Positions 33,555-44,360 of a DNA stretch of 64,000 nucleotides are shown piece by piece (position 1 is the stretch's first letter; every line of letters begins with the position of its first letter). Made by a program: the position numbers and the translations under genes. A model generated the notes under the pieces. The model was not told the origin of the DNA, made no database searches, and saw only the letters and a program-made list of their open reading frames with translations. This DNA is from Acholoe squamosa (lineage: Eukaryota > Annelida > Polychaeta > Phyllodocida > Polynoidae). The stretch is from NCBI GenBank assembly GCA_949317995.1, contig OX439038.1, positions 73,294,659 to 73,358,658 of the forward strand. The letters are read 5' to 3'.

Positions 33555-33913
33555 ACCCCCAGGAGCCTGCTCCTCCATGCTAAGAGTGAGGGATCTGTGC
33601 TGCGCTTGTTGAGGATCAAGCTAGACAGCTTTATTAAACTCAGGTCGGCCGAGCCAAATTGGGGTGACTCAGGGAGCGTTGGCGCTGTGGAGGCTGGTGG
33701 CTTAGAAGTGTGCGTGACAACCAGGATGGCAAAAGGGGGCCTGTGGACCCTAATCGATTACCCACAGTACCCCTGCTGTAATTTAATCAAATATCACCCA
33801 GCTACTTCAGCTGTGTACCTTACACGTCTTAATATCATATCAGCATGGGTAGTGCTGGGAGTCTTGGTTCACTTTAGATCATGTTCGGCGAACACACCTG
33901 TGGTGCAGAAGAC
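33555..33913 (+). CDS. Candidate exon, 359 nt, unknown protein
   Basis: A frame opens directly behind a modest acceptor (ATACTTTGATAG) and stays open for 119 codons to a strong donor, AAGAC/GTAAGT, whose TAA closes it. It begins TPRSLLLHAKSEGSVLRLLR and has a hydrophobic stretch near its end (LNIISAWVVLGVLVHF), possibly a membrane segment. It joins in phase to the open frame at 34,119. The acceptor lacks a good pyrimidine tract, which lowers confidence. Confidence 0.3.
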
Positions 33914-34118
33914 GTAAGTGTGCAATGTTTCAGAATATTGAATCAACACTGGGAGCATGTAGGTCTTCTACTTCTGTACATAACCGACACCTGCTTTGTA
34001 TAAGGCTTTGGGGAGTCAGGTTTGAGTTTACCTACCGTCGAGGACTTTTTGAAAAGGAATGAGCTATTTATTCATTATTCAATATATTATTTAACTTACC
34101 ATCACATCTATCTTTTAG

Positions 34119-34434
34119 ATGCCAACTTGGTGATTGCATTCCTTTGCATTTACGTTTTAATTTGATAGAAATTGTTGGCCCAAGGAAAGTAGCCAATGTC
34201 GGGAACTTTAATCGAAATTAAAAACTAAATGATTTTACAGCCAACATTTTACATGAAGATTTTACCCCGCAACTTGACTGTCATCTTATTTTAGGACCAA
34301 CTGAATCCGTAACCCAAGCACAACCAACAATTGACAAACTCTTCACACAGACCTCTTTGGACGAATCCTCCCCTCTTGTTCCCCATTTTTCTATAAAAGA
34401 ATCTAAATTGATTAAGAAGTGCCTTGAAGGGTGA
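34119..34434 (+). pseudogene. Decayed open frame with one internal stop
   Basis: Behind acceptor CACATCTATCTTTTAG a frame reads CQLGDCIPLHLRFNLIEIVG onward, hits TAA at 34,219, then continues open in the same frame through PTESVTQAQPTIDKLF to TGA at 34,432. A second good acceptor (GTCATCTTATTTTAG) at 34,294 enters the same frame downstream of the stop. It may be a broken gene or two alternative exons, or chance. The minus frame 34,291-34,515 is a shadow. Confidence 0.22.
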
Positions 34435-34800
34435 ACAAAAAAAACGAAGCTCACTCAGTAGTCTATTCTTCCGGCGGCCAATATGATTGAAGTAAAAGGG
34501 TGGTAAGGCGAGCATAGAGTGAAGTGGACATCAGAAACAGGTCTGATATATAGAGAGAGCAGCCCTCTGGGGTAGGTGAGCCAGTATGAGCCACTCAGAC
34601 AGAGGGATGGGGGGAGGATATGGAGGGTAGGGTTCTATGCCCTGTGTGTAATGGGCTAAAGGGACAGGGGGCAGACTCTCAGAACTAATAGGCTGTGTAT
34701 ACTAGGACTGTAAGGGGCTATGCTGTTAGCATGGTCTCTGTCTCAATTGCTATCTAACATTTACATGAGAATTATTTCCCACCTTTTTAAAGATTTTCAG

Positions 34801-34832
34801 CAGTGGTCTCACGTCCTCACGTTTGTAGGGTG
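34801..34832 (+). CDS. Candidate 32-nt microexon
   Basis: Acceptor CCTTTTTAAAGATTTTCAG and donor GTG/GTGAGT are 32 nt apart. Phase 0 gives QWSHVLTFVG; the third frame is also open and the second has a stop. The length is not a multiple of three. Support rests on the splice sites only. Confidence 0.2.
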
Positions 34833-35194
34833 GTGAGTGAATGTACACAGAGATTTACAACACATGGCTAGAAAGCTGTCTGTTATTTTAACAGGTGGCA
34901 CTGTGTATGTACTAACGGACCTGTAGTCTAGCACTCTCTGTTGGCTGTGAGATAAGACTAGAGGGGAGGAAGTAGAGGCCTGCTGTACGCATCGCACCTT
35001 CCATTACTGGGTGTGAGAGTGGCTGGCCAGGCCTTTGTCACCTTACACTGCTGTGTGGGTGCCCTGTGGAGCAAACCCCACCCTCCTCCCTCAGTCTCCC
35101 ACAGACTCTAACAGACTCCCACAGCCTGCATCTATATAGGCCGAGTTAACCCTTTAAGGGCTGAATAATCCTCCCAGGTTAATGTAACTTGGTT

Positions 35195-35255
35195 GTCATT
35201 ATGCACCAACACTGGCGATTAGACATACCAGCACTGCATTAGTGCATCGTAAGAA
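35195..35255. repeat. Dispersed hairpin repeat copy
   Basis: CATTATGCACCAACACTGGCGA and CAGCACTGCATTAGTGCATCG pair as imperfect arms. TTAACCCTTTAAGGGC lies 45 nt upstream at 35,146, as seen near other copies. Confidence 0.55.
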
Positions 35256-35869
35256 CCTTTTGGGATGTATAAACTATTTAAAGTCAGCATGATGCATAAT
35301 TGCAGCACAAGAGACATAACTTAGGCATGAAGCACACATGTACCATGCGGCCCTTACAGGTGCAGGTGTATAGCACAGTCTACCAATGGTAGGTGTTACA
35401 GTGTTATGTAGTGTGTTTACACACATAAATATAACATAAGATTCCACTGTAACTACAATGTACCTACCAGTGTAACATGCTGTAATGTGTTTTGTATCGG
35501 TCATGAACAAATTGATTTTCTGTAATTACGCCTTATTCTGTGGTTTTCACTCTTTATTCAGTGGCTTTACACACTGAATGGAGTGTATAACATAGCTGGC
35601 ATCTATTAGCGTTTTGCTTTGTATTCTAATGTGTCCTCATATAGAAATGTCAAAGTATGAGTGACTATTTATTTTGATGATATCATAGACATCGATTCTT
35701 TTGGTCTTAAATGAGACAAGTCAGATCAGACAATAAAGACGAGACCTTTCTAAAAAGTACAAACCGACATTGATGATATAAGAGTTTGCTGAAAACAGTA
35801 AAGACTGGTACAGCCCCCTTTGGATGCTAAACTGAGTGCGTAGAGCTTGTATCAAGACTACAGAATAAC

Positions 35870-36600
35870 CCGGACAGTATGGGAGCTCTCCATAGAGACT
35901 TCAAACTGAAGCAGGTAGTATGGGCTTCCTCTAAAAAAGACCGCAAACTACCACAGGCTATATGAGAGCCTCCTAAAAGAGGGTAAACTATAATGGGCAG
36001 TATTGAAGTCCTCTAGAAAGATAACAACGTGACACAGGCAGAATGGGAATCCAGTGTACATAGATATTGCAATCTGATAGAGGCAGTTTGGGAACCCCCT
36101 TGCAAACTGGCTCAGGCAGTATTGAGGCCTGTTGATCTATAAAGATTTCAAAATCACATCTGGCTCTGAAGTGTTTGAGACCTCTACAAAGACTACACAC
36201 TTAAACAGTATGGGGGCCTTCACATAGCATGCAAGCCAAAATAGGCTGCTTTGTCCTATCAAAGACTGGTAACTACACACTTAAGTACAGGTCTGGGAGC
36301 TCTCTATAATACTGCAAACTAAGACAGGCAGTATGGGGGCCCACTATAAAGATTTCAAACTGTTACTTGCAGTATGGGAGCCCTCTATAAAGATTTCAAA
36401 CTGTTACTTGCAGTATGGGAGCCCTCTAAAAAGATTTCAAACTGTTACTTGCAGTAAGGGTGCCCTCTATAAAGATTTCAAACTGCTTCTTGCAGTAAGG
36501 GTGCCCTCTATAAAGATTCCAAACTGTTACTTGCAGTATGGGTGCCCTCTAGAGACTGCATACTGATATGGTCAGTATGGGGGATAGTAAAAGACCGTAA
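35870..36600 (+). repeat. Degenerate tandem array, about 41-bp unit in its core
   Basis: Between 36,330 and 36,550 about five units read CAGTATGGGAGCCCTCTATA then AAGATTTCAAACTGTTACTTG. Upstream copies back to about 35,870 are longer and more diverged but keep GGCAGTATGGG and the AAACT ending. The frames through the array change phase from unit to unit and are not coding. Confidence 0.8.
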
Positions 36601-36796
36601 ACTTTCACAGAGGTCTCGCCTATAAGACACAACCTAACTCTTTCTCATGTTATAAGGCGGAATATAAGTCCATCCTCGCGTATTATAAGCTGCGCCTTAT
36701 AAGCTGGGTATTATGGTAATCCTTGTGTAAATGATATACACATGTAGATACATGTACAATGTAGATAAGATTGTTCTACCTTTATTTTCTCTGCAG

Positions 36797-36843
36797 TTTC
36801 ACCCTAAGAATAATACTCTGTCAGAGATAGCCTTTACCCAACA
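36797..36843 (+). CDS. Candidate internal exon, 47 nt, unknown protein
   Basis: The acceptor tract CTTTATTTTCTCTGCAG at 36,796 is excellent. Only the first frame is open (FHPKNNTLSEIAFTQ, then 2 nt) and it reaches CAACA/GTAAAC at 36,844. NNT is a possible N-glycosylation site. No neighbouring exon joins in phase. Confidence 0.3.
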
Positions 36844-37059
36844 GTAAACACAATGTACACATTGTCAACTAATCTAAAACATACAGTGGAAAGCAAAGGT
36901 CAGCCAATAAGTTTAGTCTGATTTTAAACGATAGGTGATGCACTGGTTTTTCTCCACCAATAAGCAAAGTGAGACTCCTACTGAAAGTTTATAGAATGGT
37001 CTTTTCCACATGTCACTGAGATTCACCTTGGTCATATGGTGATGCCACTCTACAATCCT

Positions 37060-38110
37060 AACCCTTTAAAGGTAGACTCGGCAGGGATGTATTTATGCAT
37101 CATGTCGACTCTCTAGGATTGATAAAGCCCAAAGAAAAAATATATACATAGATTAGCGAGGGTAGCCTTCATGCATGATAGAGGCAAATAGACCGTATGA
37201 ATAGACATAATGCATTAAAAGTCCATGCGATCTGTCCAGGGTAAATAATAACGACCGACAGCGAATGCCACATAATTTATGTAGAAAGATGACACTGTGG
37301 CGTCCCTAGTCTGGGCACCGTTTTAGCTACCAAGATCCGTCTTCATTGGTGAGGGATGGGCCCTCCCCCTGGATCCATACGGAACTGGCGTGAGTGTGGG
37401 ATTAGGGCACAGTGTGCGGGCAACCAGCTCAGGCATCGATCTCGCGGCTTTCCCGGCGTAATGTCAACGCTGACAATGGTGAAAGGTTGGGGACCAGCGT
37501 TAGGGAGGTTATGGCTGGGATGGGGCCCCGTAATGATCCCTAATACAGTAATGGGAGTGACTTGGCATGGCCTTTGTGGGACCGTGGTCTCAGCAATGTG
37601 CACTGTTGAGTGATTTTCATTCTCCTCCTTTCAGCCCTACCTGGTTCACATTACATGCCCAGCCACTACAATAGGCCTCTTTTATACTGTTTGGACAGGC
37701 TATTGGCGCTGTTATGATGGTTATGTGGTTGTATGTGCAGCGCCATATCGCTGTATGTGGGTTTATCATACTAACTCTGCTTTGTGCAGAACACAGAAGG
37801 TGAATGGAAATTGCTGACCATTTGTTATGATCATTCTACATTGTCCATTCTCCCTTTCAAACGATGCAAATTTGATAAGCCTTATTCGCTGCATAGTACT
37901 TTAAATTGCAGTTTGCATCTTTATAAGCATCAAGCATGCAAACTGCTAGCATCGCGAGTAACTCGCCTGGCTTACATTCAGGTTCCTTGCTAACACTGCA
38001 GGATTGCCACGATGCACCAATGAAGTGCTGGAGAATAGACTTATTAGCACTGCATTGCTGCATCGTGATAGCAAATGTACATGAAACTGTTGTATAGCAT
38101 CATGCCGCCT
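37060..38110. other. Hairpin-family copies, no gene
   Basis: CCTAACCCTTTAAAGG at 37,062 is followed by GACTCGGCAGGGATG and ATGCATCATGTCGAC. At 37,935-38,060 two more units lie close together (CGCGAGTAACTCGCC; ATGCACCAATGAAGTGC ... GCACTGCATTGCTGCATCG). Opposed open frames at 37,343-37,613 are shadows of each other. Confidence 0.45.
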
Positions 38111-38184
38111 TTAAAGTATCACCTCAGATAGTAGGTATAGAGAGGAAGGGGAGATGGATATTGTTGGTCATTTTGTGTTATCAG

Positions 38185-38311
38185 ACCTGGGAGTGGATTG
38201 ATGGCGCACATTTCCACCCACAAGCTTTGTATTCAGACAGGGGCTCTCTATTCTATCTATCACAATACCATGGCAAAATAATGAAAAGCTGCATAATTTG
38301 CTACTTTTTTA
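38185..38311 (+). CDS. Candidate exon, unknown protein (WEWIDG motif)
   Basis: Behind acceptor GTCATTTTGTGTTATCAG the frame reads TWEWIDGAHFHPQALYSDRG and remains open to TTTAG/GTTAAT at 38,312. WxWxDG recalls the core of C-type lectin domains, but no flanking cysteines are in place, so this is only a resemblance. The frame is open into the (TA)n repeat, and the donor is weak. Confidence 0.22.
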
Positions 38312-38338
38312 GGTTAATGTGTGTTAAAAATAGAACAA

Positions 38339-38340
<2 letters not shown>

Positions 38341-38408
<68 letters not shown>
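38341..38408. repeat. (TA)n microsatellite
   Basis: About 34 uninterrupted units. The opposed open frames here (poly-YI) are artefacts. Confidence 0.95.
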
Positions 38409-38411
<3 letters not shown>

Positions 38412-39570
38412 CGACCTTATTAAGAAAATTTTGAAATGTGGAACAGGCCCCACTGACACCCATTCTCCAATATGACTGGAATGTAACTCCCAGTTGCTTG
38501 ATCACTGCCAAAATGGCTACAGCACTTCATATAGCCCATAAACTAGACAGAACAGGTCCATAGCCCCAAGGGCAGAATGTAGCCATCGATTTGTGTTTGA
38601 CATGGTAACGCGTCGTCAAGCATGATATTGTTTGCACATTAGTCTGAGTATGTCCTGTGGTAAAGTTGGCTCCAACCCCTCCCACCACACAGCCCTAACA
38701 GCTTGATAGCCTGATAGCCTGATTTACAATCCAAATTAATCATACTGTAAATATGCCTAGGCCAAAAATATGCTACCATGGGTTGGCCTTTGGTCAAGTG
38801 AATGGGTGCTAGGAGAGGGAGGAGTAGTTGTCCTATGTGTTATTTCCTGAAAGGCACTCACATTGATCATATCACAGGGATACAATGTATCGCATACTGA
38901 TGGGCATTAAGTGAGGGTTTGCTAACCAATGGTGGATACAGGGTTTTAAAAGGCCTAATTCACATTGTAAGTGTACAATTTCCACCCTAAAGCGGTGCAT
39001 ATTAAGATTCTTAGCACCCATGTAAAGGTTCAAAACAGGGGAGTCACAGGGGCTCCTGTCTTAACCCACCACTTATAAATGATATGACTGTGCTCATCAT
39101 TGAATGAAATGTTTTAAAGTTCAACTGGCATATCCCATCATAAGTTTGCTTCTGAGGCACAGATTATGCAGGTTGGCATTCCAATGTATCCTGTTGCCCT
39201 TACAGTTTCAGTTGATGTTAATATTTTAAGACAAGAATGCAAATTTGAAAAAAAAACATACAAGATTTTCTTACTGGAGTTTGGCAGACCAGACTAGCTT
39301 AGCTTCACAAGTGGATTGCTTGGGTGTCTATATGTGACGACGTCGGTGTCGGAGGCTGGTACTCCTGGTCAGTGTAAACCTGGCTAATACTCACCATCGG
39401 CCGCCAATGAACCCTTTTAGGATCACAGGATGCCACAAGGATCATTTCAGATGCAACATCAAACCATGGTGATTAACTTGCCACTGCTTCATTGGCTCCC
39501 TCTGCTGACCCTTCAGGGCTGAATCAGCCCTTTTTGGCTCCCTCTGCTGAATCAGCCCTGTAGGGTCCGT
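38409..39570. other. No supported feature
   Basis: Ordinary sequence. A short tandem TTGGCTCCCTCTGCTGA duplication occurs near 39,495-39,550. Confidence 0.4.
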
Positions 39571-39634
39571 ATCATGCATGAGTACAGCTCTGGGGAGTTA
39601 CTCGCCAGAGCTGCATTCATGCATTATGTCGACC
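39571..39634. repeat. Dispersed hairpin repeat copy
   Basis: TATCATGCATGAGTACAGCTCT pairs with AGAGCTGCATTCATGCATTA across GGGGAGTTACTCGCC. It is followed by TGTCGACCAA, the same right flank as several other copies. Confidence 0.65.
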
Positions 39635-39989
39635 AAGGGCAAAGGCCATTAGACCGATCCAGTCCCCAAAGTGTTAGCCAAGAACTCAGTGAGCCAATAC
39701 TGGGTGAGCAGAAGGCACCAGGAACCACAGCTAAATTGAGTTTTTGCTCCCGTGAGCGTCGATCGAATCTGACAGAAGCAAAGTGTAGCGGAAGTGTCAA
39801 GGTACCTGTGAACAGGGAGGGTGGGTTCACTGCCTATAGAGTAACACCCTCCACTCAAGGGTGCTGCCATATTGGTTCTCTCATAGATGACGCTAGTTCG
39901 TGCGATATTATACATTAGATTTCGTGGGGGTTTCCTTTTTGTCAGCCATCGAGTGACATATATGTAGAAAGGTTTGTGATTCATCACTA

Positions 39990-40293
39990 CACTGAAAACT
40001 TGGAAGATCTGAAACTAGTCAGCAGTGACCACTTTAGGTCCTCAAGTTGACGATACCTAAAACTACAACTTTAGGTAGTCAAAAGGTTGACTTTAGGTCA
40101 TCATCCTGATGACCTGAGTTGTCAGGATGACAATACTGACAGTACAGAGTCGGTATATTGACAACTCAGGTCGTCAGGATGACAACCTAAAATTGTCATT
40201 TTGATTACCTAAAGTTGTAGTTTTAGGTATCGTCAACTTGAGGACCTAAAGTGGTCACCGCTGACTAGTTTCGGATCTTCCATGTTTTCAGTG
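39990..40293. mobile_element. 304-bp fold-back element with TA flanks
   Basis: CACTGAAAACTTGGAAGATC at the left is mirrored by GATCTTCCATGTTTTCAGTG at the right. The mirror continues almost without break for about 125 bp on each side (for example GACCACTTTAGGTCCTCAAG against CTTGAGGACCTAAAGTGGTC). Both borders carry TA. Only about 50 bp in the centre are not paired. It is non-coding and would form a very long hairpin if transcribed. Confidence 0.85.
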
Positions 40294-40599
40294 TAGATAT
40301 GCAGGCAGTGTATGGCAACTGGCAGGGGCAGGAGGCAGCAATATGCAGGGGGGGGGCACAAAATCTGGATTAAGTGTTCAAACAGTAGGATATCCCCCTA
40401 GACACTACATTTCTCTGCTATTTAGGTCCCTGGCGTTAACCCTAAGAGACCGAAGGAAAAATGTGGGGGAAGGGACATCATGTCCAAAAGCTGATTTGTC
40501 TACTGTCCTACTTCATTTTGCCCCAAAATGTACAATCTAAATCGTCTCTGGTACAACCAAAGAGGAAACCTGCTAGCACCCTATAGATTAATTCTGAGC

Positions 40600-40905
40600 T
40601 TCACCAAAGAGTTGCTGTAGGTTCCCTGCAGCAGCAGGAAGAGATGAGGGATGGAGGAGTGCACGAGCACAACACCGGGCAGGTACCTCCCGCCACTCCT
40701 CTCACCTTGCCCTTCTCTCCTACCCCGCGTCTCTCTGATCTGCCGGAAGCGGAAGCAGCATGCACACAAAGGCAGGCGTCACCAGGGGTCGCTGCTGTAC
40801 ATGTACTTTCTGCCCCCCGCTGCACCGCAAATGGGAGCCGGCCAGCTGTCACATGACCTGTCATGTGACTGGAGAGCGGGGGGGGGGGGAGGCAGTCAGT
40901 GCGGA
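40600..40905. other. GC-rich patch, possible promoter
   Basis: CpG-containing sequence with CCGGAAGCGGAAG (ETS-like) near 40,742 and a GTCACATGACCTGTCATGTGAC inverted repeat at 40,848. Four overlapping open frames on both strands are composition artefacts. No start or splice signal decides a gene. Confidence 0.3.
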
Positions 40906-40907
40906 CA

Positions 40908-41315
40908 CCTAGGACAGTTAAATAGTCCCAACTAAAAACAGTGTTTTGCTTGGTATAATCAGTGCCAGGGGACCGTATTTTTATCGCAGATTAATAATTT
41001 TGGTACCAGAAGAAAGGTAATGATTTGGGGGAAAAATGTTGGTCACATGGAAACCTATTGTGTCAGAGAGGGGTCCAAGGTCTGGGGGCGCCTGTATCAT
41101 TTAATTTATTCAACATGGTGGTTTCCATAGCAACTGGTGCATAAAATGGATCTGACTCCATTATGGTTGACCATGCTAAAAAAAATCAAGAATGACTTCA
41201 GCTTTAATTTAAGCCTTTATTTATGAATGCCATCAAATTAGAACCCGATTGACGCCAGTTTTATGGTGGAAGATGGGGGGAAACATCCTTGGCCCTATTA
41301 GTGTGTGACACCTTA
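40908..41315 (+). repeat. Direct repeat, copy 1 (about 0.41 kb)
   Basis: From CCTAGGACA through GGTATAATCAGTGCCAGGGG, TTAATAATTTTGGTACCAG and GACGCCAGTTTTATGGTGGA to GTGACACCTTA, this matches 42,123-42,554 in the same order and orientation at roughly 90 percent by eye. A long-terminal-repeat-like arrangement is possible, but the ends are not TG...CA. Confidence 0.85.
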
Positions 41316-42102
41316 ACTGGGTGGCTGGGTGGGGTGATTTTGGCCACATTTTGGGCTCTTGTAAGGACTCAATCCAAACTGGATGAATATTTTTGTATTA
41401 AAATAGCTAAATTAAGTGTAGGAGAAGCTATCATTTTTTCTTTGATTTTGTCTGGGATTTGCGCATGATTGACCTTTTTTCGCTCCAGATGGGGCAATGG
41501 GGCTACTTGGCACAGAAAGTGGTTCCAGGGCTCCTCCATAAAAGTGACCTTGTAAGCCTCTAGAAATGCTAATAAATAGCACAAATTATGCTTCTTCTAT
41601 TCATAACATATGGAATATTCCTTTGCAAATATGATTTTAGTCAGACCTCAGAATTTTTCATTGTGTAGTCAAGCGTTGATAGGGAAAATAAACAGCCCAT
41701 CATCCAAAAAATATCACATTTTGCACCAACTCATGCAGATTTTGGAGACATTGCCTTTCTTTTGATTACTTTCATGTTTTTAGGTATGAGATGGGATCTT
41801 AACCAGTTATACATTATTGTTGTCAATGTGTTAAGGCATCATATGAGGGTAGTTTGCCATAACAAAGTCAGATCCAATTTTTTGGTAGAGCAAGCGAAAG
41901 AGAGGTCCCTGTTTTTAACCCCTAAAATACAAAAATTTGACCCCTGAGGGACCCCCTACCCATATTTCAATAGGCTCCATGGTCATACAAATTTTCCATG
42001 TAAAAAGTGGAAATTCATGTCAGGGAGGTACACATATTATCTTTATTTCTGGGCAACTATATAGTGTCAGAAAAAATGACCCCAGCTGTTAAGGTGTCAC
42101 AG
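41308..42102. mobile_element. Possible inverted-repeat element between the direct repeats
   Basis: GTGACACCTTAACTGGG at 41,308 is mirrored by CAGCTGTTAAGGTGTCAC ending at 42,102. This suggests a body of about 0.8 kb, or ends belonging to the larger repeated unit. The 61- and 74-codon + frames inside are not convincing. Confidence 0.35.
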
Positions 42103-42122
42103 CAGTATTCCGTCCCAGTAAA

Positions 42123-42554
42123 CCTAGGACAAATAGTCCCAACTAAAAGCAGTGTTTTGCTTGGTATAATCAGTGCCAGGGGACCTTATTTTTATCGCAG
42201 ATTAATAATTTTGGTACCAGAAGAAAGGTAATGATTTGGGGGGGGGGGGAAGTTGCAAAAATATGTTGGTCACCATGGAAGCCTATTGTGTCAGAGAGGA
42301 GTCCAAGGTCACATTTGTGACCTGTCTGGGGTGCCTGTATCATTTAATTTATTGAACATGGCAACTGGTGCAAAAGCGGATCTAACTCCGTTATGGTTGA
42401 TCATGCTAAAAAAATCAAGAATGACTTCAGCTTTAATTTTAGCCTTTATTTATGAACGCCATCATATTAGAACCTGATTGACGCCAGTTTTATGGTGGAA
42501 GATGGGGGGGCGGAATCTGAGTGTCCTTGGCCCTATTAGTGCCGTGACACCTTA
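42123..42554 (+). repeat. Direct repeat, copy 2
   Basis: Second copy of 40,908-41,315, about 1.2 kb downstream. It contains an extra GGTCACATTTGTGACC palindrome near 42,307 and a longer G-run. The copies differ mainly by indels in G-runs. Confidence 0.85.
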
Positions 42555-42810
42555 GGGGATTGCCACTGCAAAGGATGGTGAGTTTGAGAGCAATAGTAGG
42601 AAAGTTGTGTATGGATAAGGAGACTGACGCTGAGTCATTTCATGCTGAAATGTGTGTAATGATTTTCCATCATGTAGGAACCTATAGATGTCAGATTACT
42701 GCAAAAAACAGCAATTGGTTTACCTGCATTTCAAATTTATTAATCATTAATTAGGTTAAATGTATGATCAATGCCTCTTGATTGGTCCAACTCCCTTCAA
42801 CACATTTTAA

Positions 42811-43184
42811 CCCTTTGCCTACCGCAGTATGAGACCATGCATATTACATAACAGCCATACTCTGCACATGTAATGCACCTCCACAGCCGGCCATCTTTGA
42901 GAATAATGCACCATGCTCACTTATGCCGTACTTTGCATAACCATAGCAAAGTTTTCTTGTGAAAAAAACACCTAGAACATAATTACCAATGATATTTGTT
43001 ATGTCTCCTTAAAATGTTGTCTTGATGTGAATATTATTTCACCATCAAACCCAAAAACAACCGTTGAGAAAGAAAATGATAAAGAGTTCATTAATGCACT
43101 ATCGGTTCTCCCCATGGTAGTGCATTAGTGCATTATCTGCACTACTCATGGTAGTACATTAATGCATTATCGGTAGGCAAAGGG
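42811..43184. mobile_element. piggyBac-like short element (TTAA, CCCTTTGCCTACCG ends)
   Basis: TTAA then CCCTTTGCCTACCG at the left; CGGTAGGCAAAGGG then TAAA at the right. These are exact 14-bp inverted ends with a TTAA site, intact on one side and one base off on the other. Inside, GTGCATTAGTGCATTATC-like palindromic words recur three times. TTAA plus CCC ends suggest descent from piggyBac. No transposase. Confidence 0.7.
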
Positions 43185-43780
43185 TAAATCTAACTTGCCT
43201 CAGAAATTGCAGAAAGTTGAAGCAGATTTCTTATAGCTTGTTTGCTAAGTTTGGTCGACCCGACATATTTAGGTCGCTATACCTGTAAAGAAGAAACGCC
43301 AACGTACAGTGCAATATTGGTCTGTGGTTCCTCGGGCGTAGTTGGCTGAATCAGAGGAGGCTGGTGAATGAATCGAGTGGCCCTCTGCATTATTGATGTT
43401 TTGACTTTATAGTAGAGGGTGGCGACGACAGACTCAGCCAGCCAAGGTCTAGCTAAAATTCACTGAGGGTGTTCTGGGTCCAAACCCAACCTCGTCTTCT
43501 TCAATGGCGTGAAGGCACCTGAATTGATGAAATCCAGAATAATAAAGAGGCACCGAGACGCTCCCATTAGAACAAGTCTGCTTCCAGCTGTTTTCCATAA
43601 TTGAGTTTAAGAATGAATTCCTCTGGGTGGACTATGGGTGGTGTCTGGACAGGTGTATGGCTGGCGTGTCACCTATCTCTCCCAGCTGATTCTTACGTGT
43701 GTCCAAGCTCTAGTGGCGTGATTTCGGAGATTAAGATGGAAGTTTGCCATTTATTTTATGTGAATAACTTCTTCCCGTAG
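43185..43780. other. No supported feature
   Basis: Nothing coding or repeated is recognised here. Confidence 0.4.
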
Positions 43781-43789
43781 AGATAGCAT

Positions 43790-44065
43790 TGCGCGGCCGA
43801 TCCGCACACCCCCAGTGGCGTAACGTGTGCCCATACACCACAGCGGCCGATCCACCACTGCAGCCTCGTTCTGGGTGCATGTAAACATTCAAAATGGCGG
43901 ACTGGCGCTCGTACGGGGAACTACAGTAACGGATTTTGCTAATTTTCAGTTAATTAAACACTCTAAAAACATAAAATAAATATAGAACTAACCTCCCCTG
44001 GTGTCCTCGGTGGCCGATCCACCCCACGGGGGAGACCCCCCCCTCGTGGTGGATCGGCCACCTTG
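43790..44065. repeat. GC-rich inverted repeats (GGCCGATCCACC) with a YY1-like site
   Basis: GGTGGCCGATCCACCCCACG at 44,009 pairs with CGTGGTGGATCGGCCACC ending at 44,063, a tight hairpin with a G/C-run loop. Two more GCGGCCGATCC words occur at 43,793 and 43,842. Between them CAAAATGGCGGACTGG (43,890) matches YY1. It could be a small element carrying promoter-like sequence; no gene start follows. Confidence 0.6.
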
Positions 44066-44225
44066 TACACCACGGTCGTTTAGTTCTATCTATATATTTG
44101 ACAATTATCTTCCCTAGTATGTACATTTATTCTGATTGAAAATACACAATCATATCAATGGTAATCATGCAGTATGACCACTTACCCCTTTTGGTCCATA
44201 AGGTGTCTCTAGGTCCGTGTTCCTT

Positions 44226-44360
44226 TATCCAACTGATGCGTGCACCAATGCAGCCCTAGCAGTCGGACCGCCTGCTAACCAATGCCGAATAGTACATCAT
44301 GTTGACCTTGCCGACTACTCACCAGGGCTGCATCCATGCATCATGATGACCAATGGGCAA
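44226..44360. repeat. Dispersed hairpin repeat, two half-units
   Basis: TGCACCAATGCAGCCCTAGC and, 70 nt on, CTACTCACCAGGGCTGCATC with ATGCATCATGATGACCAA. The right arm is well conserved. The short + frame here is a by-product. Confidence 0.5.

Noticed and set aside
36333-36566. Repetitive protein from the 41-bp array
   Set aside because: 41 is not a multiple of three, so each unit is read in a different frame; the open frame is accidental.
38161-38475. 104-codon + open frame as a whole
   Set aside because: Its second half is translated (TA)n repeat; only the part before 38,312 is kept as a weak exon candidate.
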